Source: Veillonella parvula
GTDB lineage: Bacteria > Bacillota > Negativicutes > Veillonellales > Veillonellaceae
Assembly (NCBI RefSeq): GCF_902810435.1
Contig: NZ_LR778174.1
Span: 1,351,501 to 1,415,500 of the forward strand
Reading direction: 5' to 3'
Length of the DNA stretch: 64,000 nt
Shown here: in pieces, positions 26,496 through 34,929 of the stretch
Layout of the letters: every line of letters begins with the position of its first letter
How positions within the stretch are numbered: position 1 is the first letter of the stretch
Notes under the pieces: model-generated
The model's input: the letters and a program-made list of their open reading frames with translations, nothing else
What the model was told of the DNA's origin: nothing
The model's database searches: none
Made by a program: the position numbers and the translations under genes

Positions 26496-27405
26496 GATGT
26501 AACCACTCTCCTAATTCATAATCCTTTGACATAGGACGAAATCTTTCAAATCCAGCACCAGGAAAAAATGTTAATTCTCCAATAAATAGATGCCCTTTAA
26601 TTTCATAAAAATCAACACGCAAAAATGGACACCCTTTGCTAAGCTCCATCGCAACCTGTTGCATTTCACCATATGTGTCTGGCTTTGGAAACTCTGTAGG
26701 TAACGGTGGATAATGTCCAAAATGAATTCCCATAGGATTCCAATCGATATCATAGAAGTTCATACGCGTTCCTGTTTTAGAAAAACGATTAGAACATACT
26801 ACTGTTAACTTTGGTTCACCATGAAAGCAATACATCTTATAATCTAATATGTCATTGCTACCTAACTCCGACAAATATTCCTCTCCGATAATACGTCGAG
26901 GAACATTCTTATAAGGCCACTCTCTAGCAATACGTGAATAATCCTGTTTTAAGAATGTTCTTAATTTAGCTTTTGCTGCTTCCCAATCAAGTGTTGATTT
27001 ATCTTTACAAATAACGATGCCTCCACTATCATGTGTACATTTCAAAACGAATTGATTAGGCAACCTATCAAGGTCAATATCATCTACAGAGTTCCATACG
27101 GAAATCGTAGGTATTATATACTGATTACCTACACGTTGAGCAATAAGATGTTTAGCTTCATGTTTATCAACCATCACTGTTTGTATTGGGTCTCTAAAAT
27201 TAACCTTAAGCCATTGTAACTTTTCGCTGAAAGTTTTTGGATTTTCTAGATCTAAAGGGTATCCCATATACTTAGGAAATACCTTCTTCAAAAAGTCTTC
27301 ATCAGACAAAGAGTCATAATAACCCGATTTAATTAATACCCTCGTACGATAGTAAGGTTTTGTTAGAAAGGACATACCAACATTACACAATTTTCTGAAC
27401 TTCAT
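26473..27405 (-). CDS. TupA-like ATP-grasp protein of polysaccharide biosynthesis
   Basis: A 310-residue protein with the TupA-like ATP-grasp pattern: FPKYMGYPLDLENPKTFSEK, LQWLK, PNQFVLKCTHDSGG, RRIIGEEYL, DYKMYCFHGEPK and FLRVDFYEIKGHLFIGELTFFPGAGF. Such proteins resemble the TupA involved in teichuronopeptide synthesis and may attach amino acids to uronic acids, which would fit the UDP-glucuronate/galacturonate genes nearby; substrate not shown. It overlaps wzy by 23 nt and capA by 23 nt. Confidence 0.82.
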   Translation of the reverse strand: MKFRKLCNVGMSFLTKPYYRTRVLIKSGYYDSLSDEDFLKKVFPKYMGYPLDLENPKTFSEKLQWLKVNFRDPIQTVMVDKHEAKHLIAQRVGNQYIIPTISVWNSVDDIDLDRLPNQFVLKCTHDSGGIVICKDKSTLDWEAAKAKLRTFLKQDYSRIAREWPYKNVPRRIIGEEYLSELGSNDILDYKMYCFHGEPKLTVVCSNRFSKTGTRMNFYDIDWNPMGIHFGHYPPLPTEFPKPDTYGEMQQVAMELSKGCPFLRVDFYEIKGHLFIGELTFFPGAGFERFRPMSKDYELGEWLHLENVHRG

Positions 27406-28624
27406 GTTTTCGTCCTTTCCGAAGCAGTTGCACCTCTAAATAAAACAACATCATATAAAAATAAGTACTTTTACTTTCATAAGAAACCATCCCCATATCC
27501 ATAACAATCTGTGAAAGAAATAGAATAAGTACCATTATATATTCATTACTATGGATATCACGATAGCGAATTAAATTATAAGCTACATAGAGATACATTG
27601 AATAATAGGCTAGTAAACCAATGACACCCGTGCCAGCTAATAACTCAATATAATTGTTATGCAAGTAATAATTATCTTTACCATATACGAAAAAAGTATA
27701 TACAGATGGATTATTGATACCTACACCAGTTATGGGAGATTGATAAAATAAGTCCCATCCAATATCTACCAAAGCTAACCGAATAATAGTGGATGAGTCC
27801 CCCCCTGTGCCTGTAAAGGCTTCTACCATGTTAGACATTCGGTCTAATACTTCAGAGAACATCGGCAATTGCAATACCGCAATACCTATAATGGTAAGAC
27901 CTAATAAGGAACCAATAACTTTTACAATAGAATTGACCGCATTAGTACTACGAAAACTTTTAAAAATAAAGAGTAATACTGTACCAACACCGACAAAGAC
28001 TAAGGCCTTACGACTACCTGTAGCCGCTAAAATACCAAGTGTTGGTAATGCAATAATATGCCACCAACGAGGACGGTCATATAGCATATAATACAAGGTC
28101 ATAACAATAGCATTGGCCCCCAATAACCCTACCGTATTCGCATTCAATGCATCATTAGCAATACGTGCTGAGGATGATAAAACAGTAATAAAATAATCTA
28201 AACCGTAGAAATAAACAGTATAGAAACAAACTATATAGCCTGTCCACATGCCAATCTTTAATAATGTATCCACCGATTTCTTATCTTGATAACACATGTA
28301 TAAAATGATGAGCATAAAGAATATCTTGACCATATCAAAACTTCGGCTCATAGCTACGGAAACATCTGTGGCATTAATCGCACTTAGATAACAAGCACCA
28401 ATAAAAAGTAACATATAAGCATGCATCCAATTAAACCGCAGTTTTATAACACCCTGTTCTCGTATAAGATAAAAAATGATGAGACCAAATAAGCATACAA
28501 ATAATACATACGCACCATAGTTCGCTTCGCCAAGGGCAAAGGAAATGGTCAACGACAACACTAAAAAGATTAGAGTTATGAACCATATCATGCGATCAGC
28601 AAGAGCCGTAATATTTAACTTCAA
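27383..28624 (-). CDS. O-antigen ligase/Wzy-type polymerase
   Basis: A 413-residue protein with about ten to twelve membrane segments and a large loop before the last ones containing SPITGVGINNP and YYLHNNYIELLAGTGVIGLLAYY, the Wzy_C/O-antigen ligase signature with the H-N-x-Y motif. It probably polymerises repeat units or ligates the chain to its lipid carrier on the periplasmic side. Given one such gene and a flippase, the polymerase role is favoured. Confidence 0.85.
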   Translation of the reverse strand: MKLNITALADRMIWFITLIFLVLSLTISFALGEANYGAYVLFVCLFGLIIFYLIREQGVIKLRFNWMHAYMLLFIGACYLSAINATDVSVAMSRSFDMVKIFFMLIILYMCYQDKKSVDTLLKIGMWTGYIVCFYTVYFYGLDYFITVLSSSARIANDALNANTVGLLGANAIVMTLYYMLYDRPRWWHIIALPTLGILAATGSRKALVFVGVGTVLLFIFKSFRSTNAVNSIVKVIGSLLGLTIIGIAVLQLPMFSEVLDRMSNMVEAFTGTGGDSSTIIRLALVDIGWDLFYQSPITGVGINNPSVYTFFVYGKDNYYLHNNYIELLAGTGVIGLLAYYSMYLYVAYNLIRYRDIHSNEYIMVLILFLSQIVMDMGMVSYESKSTYFYMMLFYLEVQLLRKGRKHEVQKIV

Positions 28625-28643
28625 TGGTTCTCCTCCTTACAAC

Positions 28644-29711
28644 TCATAAAACTTCTAACCAACGTTTTGCGATTTTCCATAATGGAAATTCATCGCGTAC
28701 TTTGATGGCATTCTGTGAAAGTTTAGCCGCTAGTGCAGGATCTTTTAATATACTGCGCATAGCTTCATACATAGCCTGCGTATCACCTACAGGCACAAGG
28801 ATACCATTCTCTCCACTTTTAATTACCATACGAGCACCGCCTACAGGACAGTCTGTAACTACTGCCGGCAGACCCATGCCCAATGCTTCCAACATAGAAT
28901 TTGAAATGCCTTCAAAATCAGAAGATGATACAAACATGGAACAAGGGGCTACCTTTTCTAAAATATTACTAGCAAATCCAGGCAATAAAACGCGATTCTC
29001 TAAATTAAGAGACTTAATTTGAGCTCGTAGTTCATCCTCTAATACACCTTGACCATAAATGACAAGTTTATATTCTGGAAACTCATCTGCCAACATACTA
29101 AAGGCATTGATCATCATAGGCAAATTCTTTTGCGGATGCAAACGACAAGCTGTAACGATTGTCTTTTCTCGTTCCCCTTCTATGGGTGACGGCAATTTAC
29201 CATTAATAGGATTGGGGATAATAACACCGCGATTTTGGACATATTTTGGGAAATAAGAACGAGCATCTTCCGTTTGAAATACTAGTGCATCTGCAAATCG
29301 AAAAGCAAAATTGCGCAACGCTTGTTGATGCCACCCAATAGGTACCATACGCGGGTTATTGCGTTCAGAAAAAACAATGCGATTTTTTATAAACCAAGAA
29401 CTAATCGATAAGATAAAACTCGATGCAGACAAAAAAGATAAGCATGTCGCATTTGGCCTAGTCTTTAAGATTTTGATTAGTTCTTTTATTTCTTGCATAA
29501 AGCGAATAACTTTATTAGAGCTTGTAGTATGAATTTCGATTTGTTCAATACCTTCCTCTAACGCATATTCATTACCATATCGATTAGGGCTTGTTTGGAT
29601 AACTGTAATATGATGACCATCATGTACCCACTGACGAGCCAACTCTGTTAAGATTCGTTCAGCCCCATCATTACCAAGGGAGATGGTGACAATTATTATT
29701 TCCTTTTTCAT
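28644..29711 (-). CDS. Glycosyltransferase family 4
   Basis: A 355-residue GT-B retaining glycosyltransferase: N-terminal SLGNDGAERILTELARQW, acceptor domain, then CRLHPQKNLPMMINAF, KLVIYGQGVLEDELR and the donor-binding EGISNSMLEALGMGLPAV (E-x7-E motif). The donor is probably a UDP-sugar. It overlaps the SDR gene by 4 nt (ATGA). It is the only clear Leloir glycosyltransferase in this locus. Confidence 0.9.
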   Translation of the reverse strand: MKKEIIIVTISLGNDGAERILTELARQWVHDGHHITVIQTSPNRYGNEYALEEGIEQIEIHTTSSNKVIRFMQEIKELIKILKTRPNATCLSFLSASSFILSISSWFIKNRIVFSERNNPRMVPIGWHQQALRNFAFRFADALVFQTEDARSYFPKYVQNRGVIIPNPINGKLPSPIEGEREKTIVTACRLHPQKNLPMMINAFSMLADEFPEYKLVIYGQGVLEDELRAQIKSLNLENRVLLPGFASNILEKVAPCSMFVSSSDFEGISNSMLEALGMGLPAVVTDCPVGGARMVIKSGENGILVPVGDTQAMYEAMRSILKDPALAAKLSQNAIKVRDEFPLWKIAKRWLEVL

Positions 29712-30757
29712 AAGCCTTCCTCTTGGATATATTCAGCTAGTCTTATATAAGCTTGTGCCATTGATACCTTAGGTTGCCAACCTAGGGATTTTAACTTCTT
29801 AGAACTTAAGAACATATGCACTGTCGGCGCATAGCCAAGCCCTTGTACATCTTTTGGAATATCAAAGATGACTTCACTCTTATCATTGCTAACATGAGTT
29901 GCCACTAAATGAGCAATGCTTGCAATAGAACGCGTCTCCTCATCATGACAAACATTATATGCTTCACCAGGTAGTCCCTCTTTTAAAAGAGTTAAAAGCC
30001 CAGTTAAGGCATCAGTAATATAGCAATAATTCGACATAGAATCACCCTTTGTATGAAGTACAATAGCTTCTTTTTTAATAGCACTCTTAGTAAACTGCAT
30101 AAAAACGCGATTATCAGCTACTGGAACACCTGGACCAAAGGTTTGAGCTAGTCTAGCTATTACAGCAGGAACGCTATATTCCACAGCATAGGACTTACAA
30201 TAACATTCACATAGTCTCTTACTTTCAGAATATGAACTACGAATATTTAGATGATCAAGATACCCTAATCGGTCTTCAGTCATAACTTGACCAGACTCAT
30301 AAGGTACACCATATTGTTCCATACTAGATAAATAAACTACTTTTTTTACCTTTTTTCGACGGCCTAACTCGAGCATGGCCTCCGTACCATAAATAGAGGT
30401 ACGGATAGTTTCTACTGGATGTTCTACAAAAAACTTAGATTGTGTTGGTGCGGCTCCATGCAAAATATAATCACATGGCACATCAATAGATTCTAATGAG
30501 CCATCTACTAGGGTTAACGACTTATTGTCTAAATACTCACCGAGAATGGTTTTTGCCTTTTCATGGCTTCGCACATGACCAATCACTTTTAAATCCAGGT
30601 CATGAGTCTCATTGGCAAGTATAAGTAATTTTATAAACATCGATCCAATAAGCCCCGTTGCACCTGTTATAAGAATGCGTTGATGACGGAGGAAATGAAA
30701 GTAATTTTTTTCATGTACTAAAGCCGTTAACTCACGTTGAATAACGGAATTACTCAT
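29708..30757 (-). CDS. NAD-dependent epimerase/dehydratase (extended SDR) linked to the cytidylyltransferase
   Basis: A 349-residue extended SDR with TGATGLIGSMFIK, HGAAPTQ, YLSSMEQYGVPYE and the catalytic pair in SSYSESKRLCE. The first ~25 residues precede the Rossmann motif. It is sandwiched between an IspD-like cytidylyltransferase (8-nt overlap) and the GT4 gene, so its substrate may be a CDP-linked compound or a sugar nucleotide of the repeat unit; it is not an obvious ribulose-5-phosphate reductase. Confidence 0.82.
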   Translation of the reverse strand: MSNSVIQRELTALVHEKNYFHFLRHQRILITGATGLIGSMFIKLLILANETHDLDLKVIGHVRSHEKAKTILGEYLDNKSLTLVDGSLESIDVPCDYILHGAAPTQSKFFVEHPVETIRTSIYGTEAMLELGRRKKVKKVVYLSSMEQYGVPYESGQVMTEDRLGYLDHLNIRSSYSESKRLCECYCKSYAVEYSVPAVIARLAQTFGPGVPVADNRVFMQFTKSAIKKEAIVLHTKGDSMSNYCYITDALTGLLTLLKEGLPGEAYNVCHDEETRSIASIAHLVATHVSNDKSEVIFDIPKDVQGLGYAPTVHMFLSSKKLKSLGWQPKVSMAQAYIRLAEYIQEEGL

Positions 30758-31472
30758 CTTTTAATCCTCCTAGCTCACGATTTTTAATAATCCCTGTGAA
30801 CATATAATAATCAGATGGAGTTGTAATCTTTATATTTTCAGTTTCCCCTAATACAGGATATAGAGTATATCCATAGTGCATCATCATCGATGCGGAATCA
30901 ATAAAGTCATGAATGCCCTCATCTTTTGCACGATTATGAACTGATATAATATCATCTAATCTAAAACTCTGAGGAGCTTTAGCCATGAGACATTCATTAC
31001 GATTTAAAATATGCTTAATAGAACCATTTTGGGTAACCATAACCGTTTCTATAGCTGGAGTAACAGTAATGGCAGACCCCTTTGATTCAACAGATTCTAT
31101 ATTTCTCTCTATAGTAGAATTATCTACAAGTGGACGAACCCCATCATGAATCAATACAGTCACCGCGTCTTCAGGAAATAAACGCTTAGCCTCTACTAGC
31201 CCATTATATTGGGATTCCAAAGCACTTTCACCACCAGGCACAATGGATAATACCTTTTGTAGCCCCGCCTTTTCTATGAGTTGCTTTGTATAATCAATCC
31301 ATTCTACTTTACAGGCAAGAACAATCCCATCAATAGTCTCCGTTTGTTCAAATACATCTAAGGTTTGAATCAAAATCGGTCTACCGTTCCATTCTAAAAA
31401 TTGTTTTGGCGTCTTGCTATTTTTCATACGAGCACCTACGCCACCCGCAAAGATTACTGCTATTCGTTTCAT
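30750..31472 (-). CDS. IspD/TarI-like cytidylyltransferase
   Basis: A 240-residue nucleotidyltransferase: IFAGGVGARM, TPKQFLEW (CTP-binding loop with Lys), VLIHDGVRPLVD and TVMVTQNG. The fold is shared by IspD (methylerythritol phosphate route) and TarI/ISPD (CDP-ribitol). The setting next to licD in a polysaccharide locus argues for making a CDP-activated alcohol such as CDP-ribitol or CDP-glycerol-like donor rather than isoprenoids. AGGAGGGCC precedes the ATG. Confidence 0.85.
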   Translation of the reverse strand: MKRIAVIFAGGVGARMKNSKTPKQFLEWNGRPILIQTLDVFEQTETIDGIVLACKVEWIDYTKQLIEKAGLQKVLSIVPGGESALESQYNGLVEAKRLFPEDAVTVLIHDGVRPLVDNSTIERNIESVESKGSAITVTPAIETVMVTQNGSIKHILNRNECLMAKAPQSFRLDDIISVHNRAKDEGIHDFIDSASMMMHYGYTLYPVLGETENIKITTPSDYYMFTGIIKNRELGGLKDE

Positions 31473-31481
31473 AGGCCCTCC

Positions 31482-32348
31482 TTATGGTTGAGCTTCTTTT
31501 TTGGCATAATGTATGCCTTTATACTCCTTGTAAGGTGTATGTAAATCAGCAAATACTGCATCATGTTTTGCTACACGTTGCTCTACAGGTGGTAATTGCA
31601 TATAGTCGCCCCAAATAAGGCGCAAATATCTCTCATACCCTTTCATAACAGGTATTTGATGACCTTCAAAGTCTTTATATACAACAGAAGCAAAGTCCTC
31701 TCTAGGATGACGTAGCTTCATACCTTTTAAGCTACCGATTAACTCCGTACACTCATCACTCGTATCAAAGTCGTATTGAGTCATTCTCTTTTCTGCAAAT
31801 CGCCAAATATGATAGCGTATAGATTGACTTGAAAAGATTTTATAAATATAACCCGCTAAAGCGCGATATGTTGGTCCCTTATTATCAGGCAAACGCTGTG
31901 CATTAAAGAGTGCAAAAGTCATGGCCCACATCAACTGCAATGCACGACTAATTTTGCCGGGTGCACAGCCATCGATAGGCATAATTTCAAGTGCCAAACC
32001 ATGACAAACATCTTCATGCATACTATGACGATTGATAAAAGTCGTATTATTGTCTCTAATAGAAGCTCCTGCATCATGATAGATATGATTGCGATCAGTA
32101 CGACAATACGTAAATCGTTCAGTATCAGCATATTTTGGCCATAATTTAGCTAACTTTTCATAATCTGGACGAGGCATGAAAAGATCTAAATCATCATCCC
32201 AAGGGATAAAGCCGTTATGACGTATAGCCCCAATGAGACCACCGCCGCAAAGATAAAAGCGCAAATTATGTTTATCACAGAACTCTTTAAAGTACAGTAA
32301 CATATTCAGCTCTTTTTCTTGTATTTCCTTTGTCATAGATGTACTCAT
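31482..32348 (-). CDS. LicD family phosphotransferase
   Basis: A 288-residue protein with the LicD/fukutin-type motif LRFYLCGGGLIGAIRHNGFIPWDDDLDLF in its first third (metal-binding DDDLD). Members transfer phosphocholine or ribitol/glycerol phosphate from CDP donors to glycans. Its neighbour is the cytidylyltransferase that would supply the donor. ATG 32348 was chosen because AAAGAGGT precedes it; an upstream TTG at 32363 overlaps the previous gene. Confidence 0.9.
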   Translation of the reverse strand: MSTSMTKEIQEKELNMLLYFKEFCDKHNLRFYLCGGGLIGAIRHNGFIPWDDDLDLFMPRPDYEKLAKLWPKYADTERFTYCRTDRNHIYHDAGASIRDNNTTFINRHSMHEDVCHGLALEIMPIDGCAPGKISRALQLMWAMTFALFNAQRLPDNKGPTYRALAGYIYKIFSSQSIRYHIWRFAEKRMTQYDFDTSDECTELIGSLKGMKLRHPREDFASVVYKDFEGHQIPVMKGYERYLRLIWGDYMQLPPVEQRVAKHDAVFADLHTPYKEYKGIHYAKKEAQP

Positions 32349-32359
32349 AGGGACCTCTT

Positions 32360-33046
32360 TCAACGTAATACAGCTAATACTGTATCAATCATCGTTTTTA
32401 TATCTTGTAAAAAAGAAAACTCCTTAATACTCCTTAAATTCCAAGCCATCTTACCCGGTAAAACCTCATTTATATAGACTTCATCAACATTCTGAGCATT
32501 TTGTAAAAGTTGATCTTCATCTTTATAAGTAATACTGGCAACACTGGTAACACCAGCAGGTAATAATAAGGTAGCTTTCATTTCATCTGTATAAGCAGCC
32601 ACATAACGTGGAACCTCAGGTCTTGTACCGACAAAGCTCATATCTCCTAAAAGGATATTAATAAGCTGAGGCAATTCATCGAGACGACAGTTGCGAAGCA
32701 TATTGCCTACCTTCGTAACACGCATATCATTTTGTGATGTCACTTGTGCACCTAAAGATTCCGCATTCTTTACCATAGTACGGAACTTATAGATGCCAAA
32801 GGTACGACCGTACTGTGTCACTCGAGTTTGACGAAAAAAAACCTCTCCCTCACTATCTCGTTTAATCATGATGGCTAGTACCAAGAATATAGGGCTTAAT
32901 GTAATAAGCATTCCCGCTGCCATTACGCGGTCAAAAATGCTTTTGCAAAGAAGGCTTATACGCCTTTGATTTAATATTTCAAAATAGGGACGAACCGCTT
33001 CACACTGAAGCTCTTTTGGTAGATCATGAAAGTTCTTTACTAGCAT
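32360..33046 (-). CDS. Initiating sugar transferase (monotopic phosphoglycosyl transferase, PglC/WbaP type)
   Basis: A 228-residue protein with one N-terminal reentrant hydrophobic segment (MAAGMLITLSPIFLVLAIMI), then GEVFFRQTRVTQYGRTFGIYKFRTM, LRNCRLDELPQLINILLGDMSFVGTRPE. The catalytic pair D-E of RLDELPQ is present. It loads the first sugar phosphate on undecaprenyl phosphate; the adjoining 4,6-dehydratase and aminotransferase suggest an amino-dideoxy sugar. It overlaps the aminotransferase gene by 7 nt. Confidence 0.92.
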   Translation of the reverse strand: MLVKNFHDLPKELQCEAVRPYFEILNQRRISLLCKSIFDRVMAAGMLITLSPIFLVLAIMIKRDSEGEVFFRQTRVTQYGRTFGIYKFRTMVKNAESLGAQVTSQNDMRVTKVGNMLRNCRLDELPQLINILLGDMSFVGTRPEVPRYVAAYTDEMKATLLLPAGVTSVASITYKDEDQLLQNAQNVDEVYINEVLPGKMAWNLRSIKEFSFLQDIKTMIDTVLAVLR

Positions 33047-34239
33047 TCGGTAATAATCCTTTTAAACTGTTTAATGATATATTGCACTTCTTCATCTGTA
33101 AGGAGCGTATGAAGTGGCAATGTAATTTCATTTTTAAATTGGTCATAAGCATTTGGATAATCATCGATTGTAAAGCCTAAGTTTTTGTAAGCCGTATGCA
33201 TTGGAATTGGCTTATAATGGACATTCGTCGCAATGCCAGCCTCAGCCATAGCTTCAATAACCTTGTTGCGGTATTGCGCATCACGGCCGTCTAAACGGAC
33301 TAAATACAAGTGACCACTACTTTCATGCTCATTTGTATAATGGTTCAACAATGTAACAGGTAAATCCTTAAATGCTGTATCATAAGCTTCAATAATTTCT
33401 TTACGACGTGCCAAAAGTTTTGGGTATCTTTCAAATTGAGCTAGTCCAATAGCCGCCATGATATCCGTCATATTACATTTATAATAGGTACCTTTAATAT
33501 CATATTCCCAAGCACCTGCTTTTGTTTTTGCAAGAGCATCCTTATCTTGACCATGCAAAGATAGCAATTGGAATTGCTTGTAAATAGTTTCATCATCAAT
33601 ACCATCTATATGACGCCATGTAGCACAGCCGCCTTCAGCAGTAGTAAAATTTTTTACTGCATGGAAGGAAAAGCTACTAAAGTCTGCAACATTACCTGTT
33701 TGTACCCCTTTATATGAGGCCCCAAAGGAATGAGCACAATCAGCCACAATAGGAATATGACCTACTGCTTTTTGAATATCATTAGCAGGTGTAAAGAGAG
33801 ATTTCTTTTCATCCACAATGGAGCGTAGTCGATCATAATCGCAAGGTACACCTGCAACATCAACGGGAATGATTGCTTTTGTTTTTGGTGTAATAGCGCG
33901 AGCTACTGCATCGTAATCCATTTCATAAGCATCTTTCTGTGTATCAACAAGCACTAATGTGGCGCCCACATGAACAACAGGACTTGCACTAGCTGTATAG
34001 GAATAGGCACTAGTTATGACTTCGTCTCCAGGTCCAATCCCCAATACGCGAAGAGACATTTCAAGCGCTGCCGTAGCAGAGTTTAAACAAACGGATTTAG
34101 GTGTACCTAACTGATGAGCAATCTTTTTTTCTAATTCTTTAGTACGAGGACCTGTCGTAATCCACCCACTTTTTAAGGCTTCAACGACTTCATTGATTTC
34201 TAACTCTGTAATATCTGGAGGAGAAAAATTAATTCTCAT
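33040..34239 (-). CDS. DegT/DnrJ/EryC1 family PLP-dependent sugar aminotransferase
   Basis: A 399-residue aminotransferase: EIEVVEALKSGWITTGPRTKELE-type start, VPVDVAGVPCD, DCAHSFGASYKG and the PLP lysine in FHAVKNFTTAEGG. Such enzymes aminate 4-keto-6-deoxy UDP- or dTDP-sugars. Together with the membrane 4,6-dehydratase of this locus it should give a UDP-4-amino-4,6-dideoxy sugar. The ATG at 34239, after GAGGTGAT, is favoured over upstream in-frame starts. Confidence 0.92.
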   Translation of the reverse strand: MRINFSPPDITELEINEVVEALKSGWITTGPRTKELEKKIAHQLGTPKSVCLNSATAALEMSLRVLGIGPGDEVITSAYSYTASASPVVHVGATLVLVDTQKDAYEMDYDAVARAITPKTKAIIPVDVAGVPCDYDRLRSIVDEKKSLFTPANDIQKAVGHIPIVADCAHSFGASYKGVQTGNVADFSSFSFHAVKNFTTAEGGCATWRHIDGIDDETIYKQFQLLSLHGQDKDALAKTKAGAWEYDIKGTYYKCNMTDIMAAIGLAQFERYPKLLARRKEIIEAYDTAFKDLPVTLLNHYTNEHESSGHLYLVRLDGRDAQYRNKVIEAMAEAGIATNVHYKPIPMHTAYKNLGFTIDDYPNAYDQFKNEITLPLHTLLTDEEVQYIIKQFKRIITEC

Positions 34240-34316
34240 ATAAATCACCTCAATACTTTCTGTACCATATTGATACGCTTGATTTATCACATAGAATGTT
34301 AATCAAAACAGTTATA

Positions 34317-34928
34317 TTACGCGTCAATCGCGATGGATCCTAAAAGAGGAATGCCTACTTGTGAAAGCCGTTTCTTAGCTTCAATCAAATCTTTTGGACT
34401 AACTACTTCATTTTTAACAACTAACACTACACCATCTGATTTTTCGGCCAATACAACGGCATCTGTAACAGACAATACGGGTGGTGTATCGATGATAACC
34501 ACATCATATTCATCACGTACATACTCAAAAATCGTAGGTAATTTGCTAGAATCTACAATATCAGATGGATATTCAACAACTTCACCCGCCGTAAGCACAT
34601 CCAAATGAGGCACTACATTACGATGAATCGTCAAATCTTCATCCATCATCACCGCATTGGTAAGACCTTTATTTTGTACATTAAAGGCTATATGTTGTGC
34701 TGGATTGCGTAGATTACCATCTACTAGAAGAACTTTATTATTATTTTTAGATAAAGCTAATGCTGTATTAGCTGCCACTTCAGAAGTTCCTTCACCACTA
34801 GTAGCCGCAGTAATACAAATAAGTTTACATTTATGTTGGTTACATACATATTGAAGATTGCTACGCAATGTACGGTATGCTTCCACAAGTGGTGTATCAC
34901 CACGTTCATTAGAAATTAGTCTAATCAT
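34317..34928 (-). CDS. CpsD/CapB-like BY-kinase homologue with degenerate Walker A and no tyrosine tail
   Basis: A 203-residue protein aligned to bacterial tyrosine kinases of capsule loci (EAYRTLRSNLQY near the N-terminus; VVIIDTPPVLSVTDAVVLA = Walker B with Asp147). The Walker A motif, normally GEGKST, reads GEGTSE (residues 45-50), removing the ATP-binding lysine, and Walker A' reads VDGNLRNP instead of DADLR. The C-terminal tyrosine cluster is absent (it ends GSIAIDA). ATP hydrolysis or autophosphorylation by the usual mechanism is therefore unlikely. It directly follows wzz by one base, the classic partner. Confidence 0.85.
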   Translation of the reverse strand: MIRLISNERGDTPLVEAYRTLRSNLQYVCNQHKCKLICITAATSGEGTSEVAANTALALSKNNNKVLLVDGNLRNPAQHIAFNVQNKGLTNAVMMDEDLTIHRNVVPHLDVLTAGEVVEYPSDIVDSSKLPTIFEYVRDEYDVVIIDTPPVLSVTDAVVLAEKSDGVVLVVKNEVVSPKDLIEAKKRLSQVGIPLLGSIAIDA

Positions 34929-34929
34929 A

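Noticed and set aside
26473-27405. Possible frameshift because the ATP-grasp gene overlaps both neighbours by 23 nt
   Set aside because: All three frames have complete domains and proper ends; the overlaps are ordinary translational coupling.
30750-31472. Calling this gene ispD of the isoprenoid pathway
   Set aside because: No ispF or other isoprenoid gene nearby; the licD and polysaccharide context favours a TarI/ISPD-like role, though activity cannot be decided from sequence.
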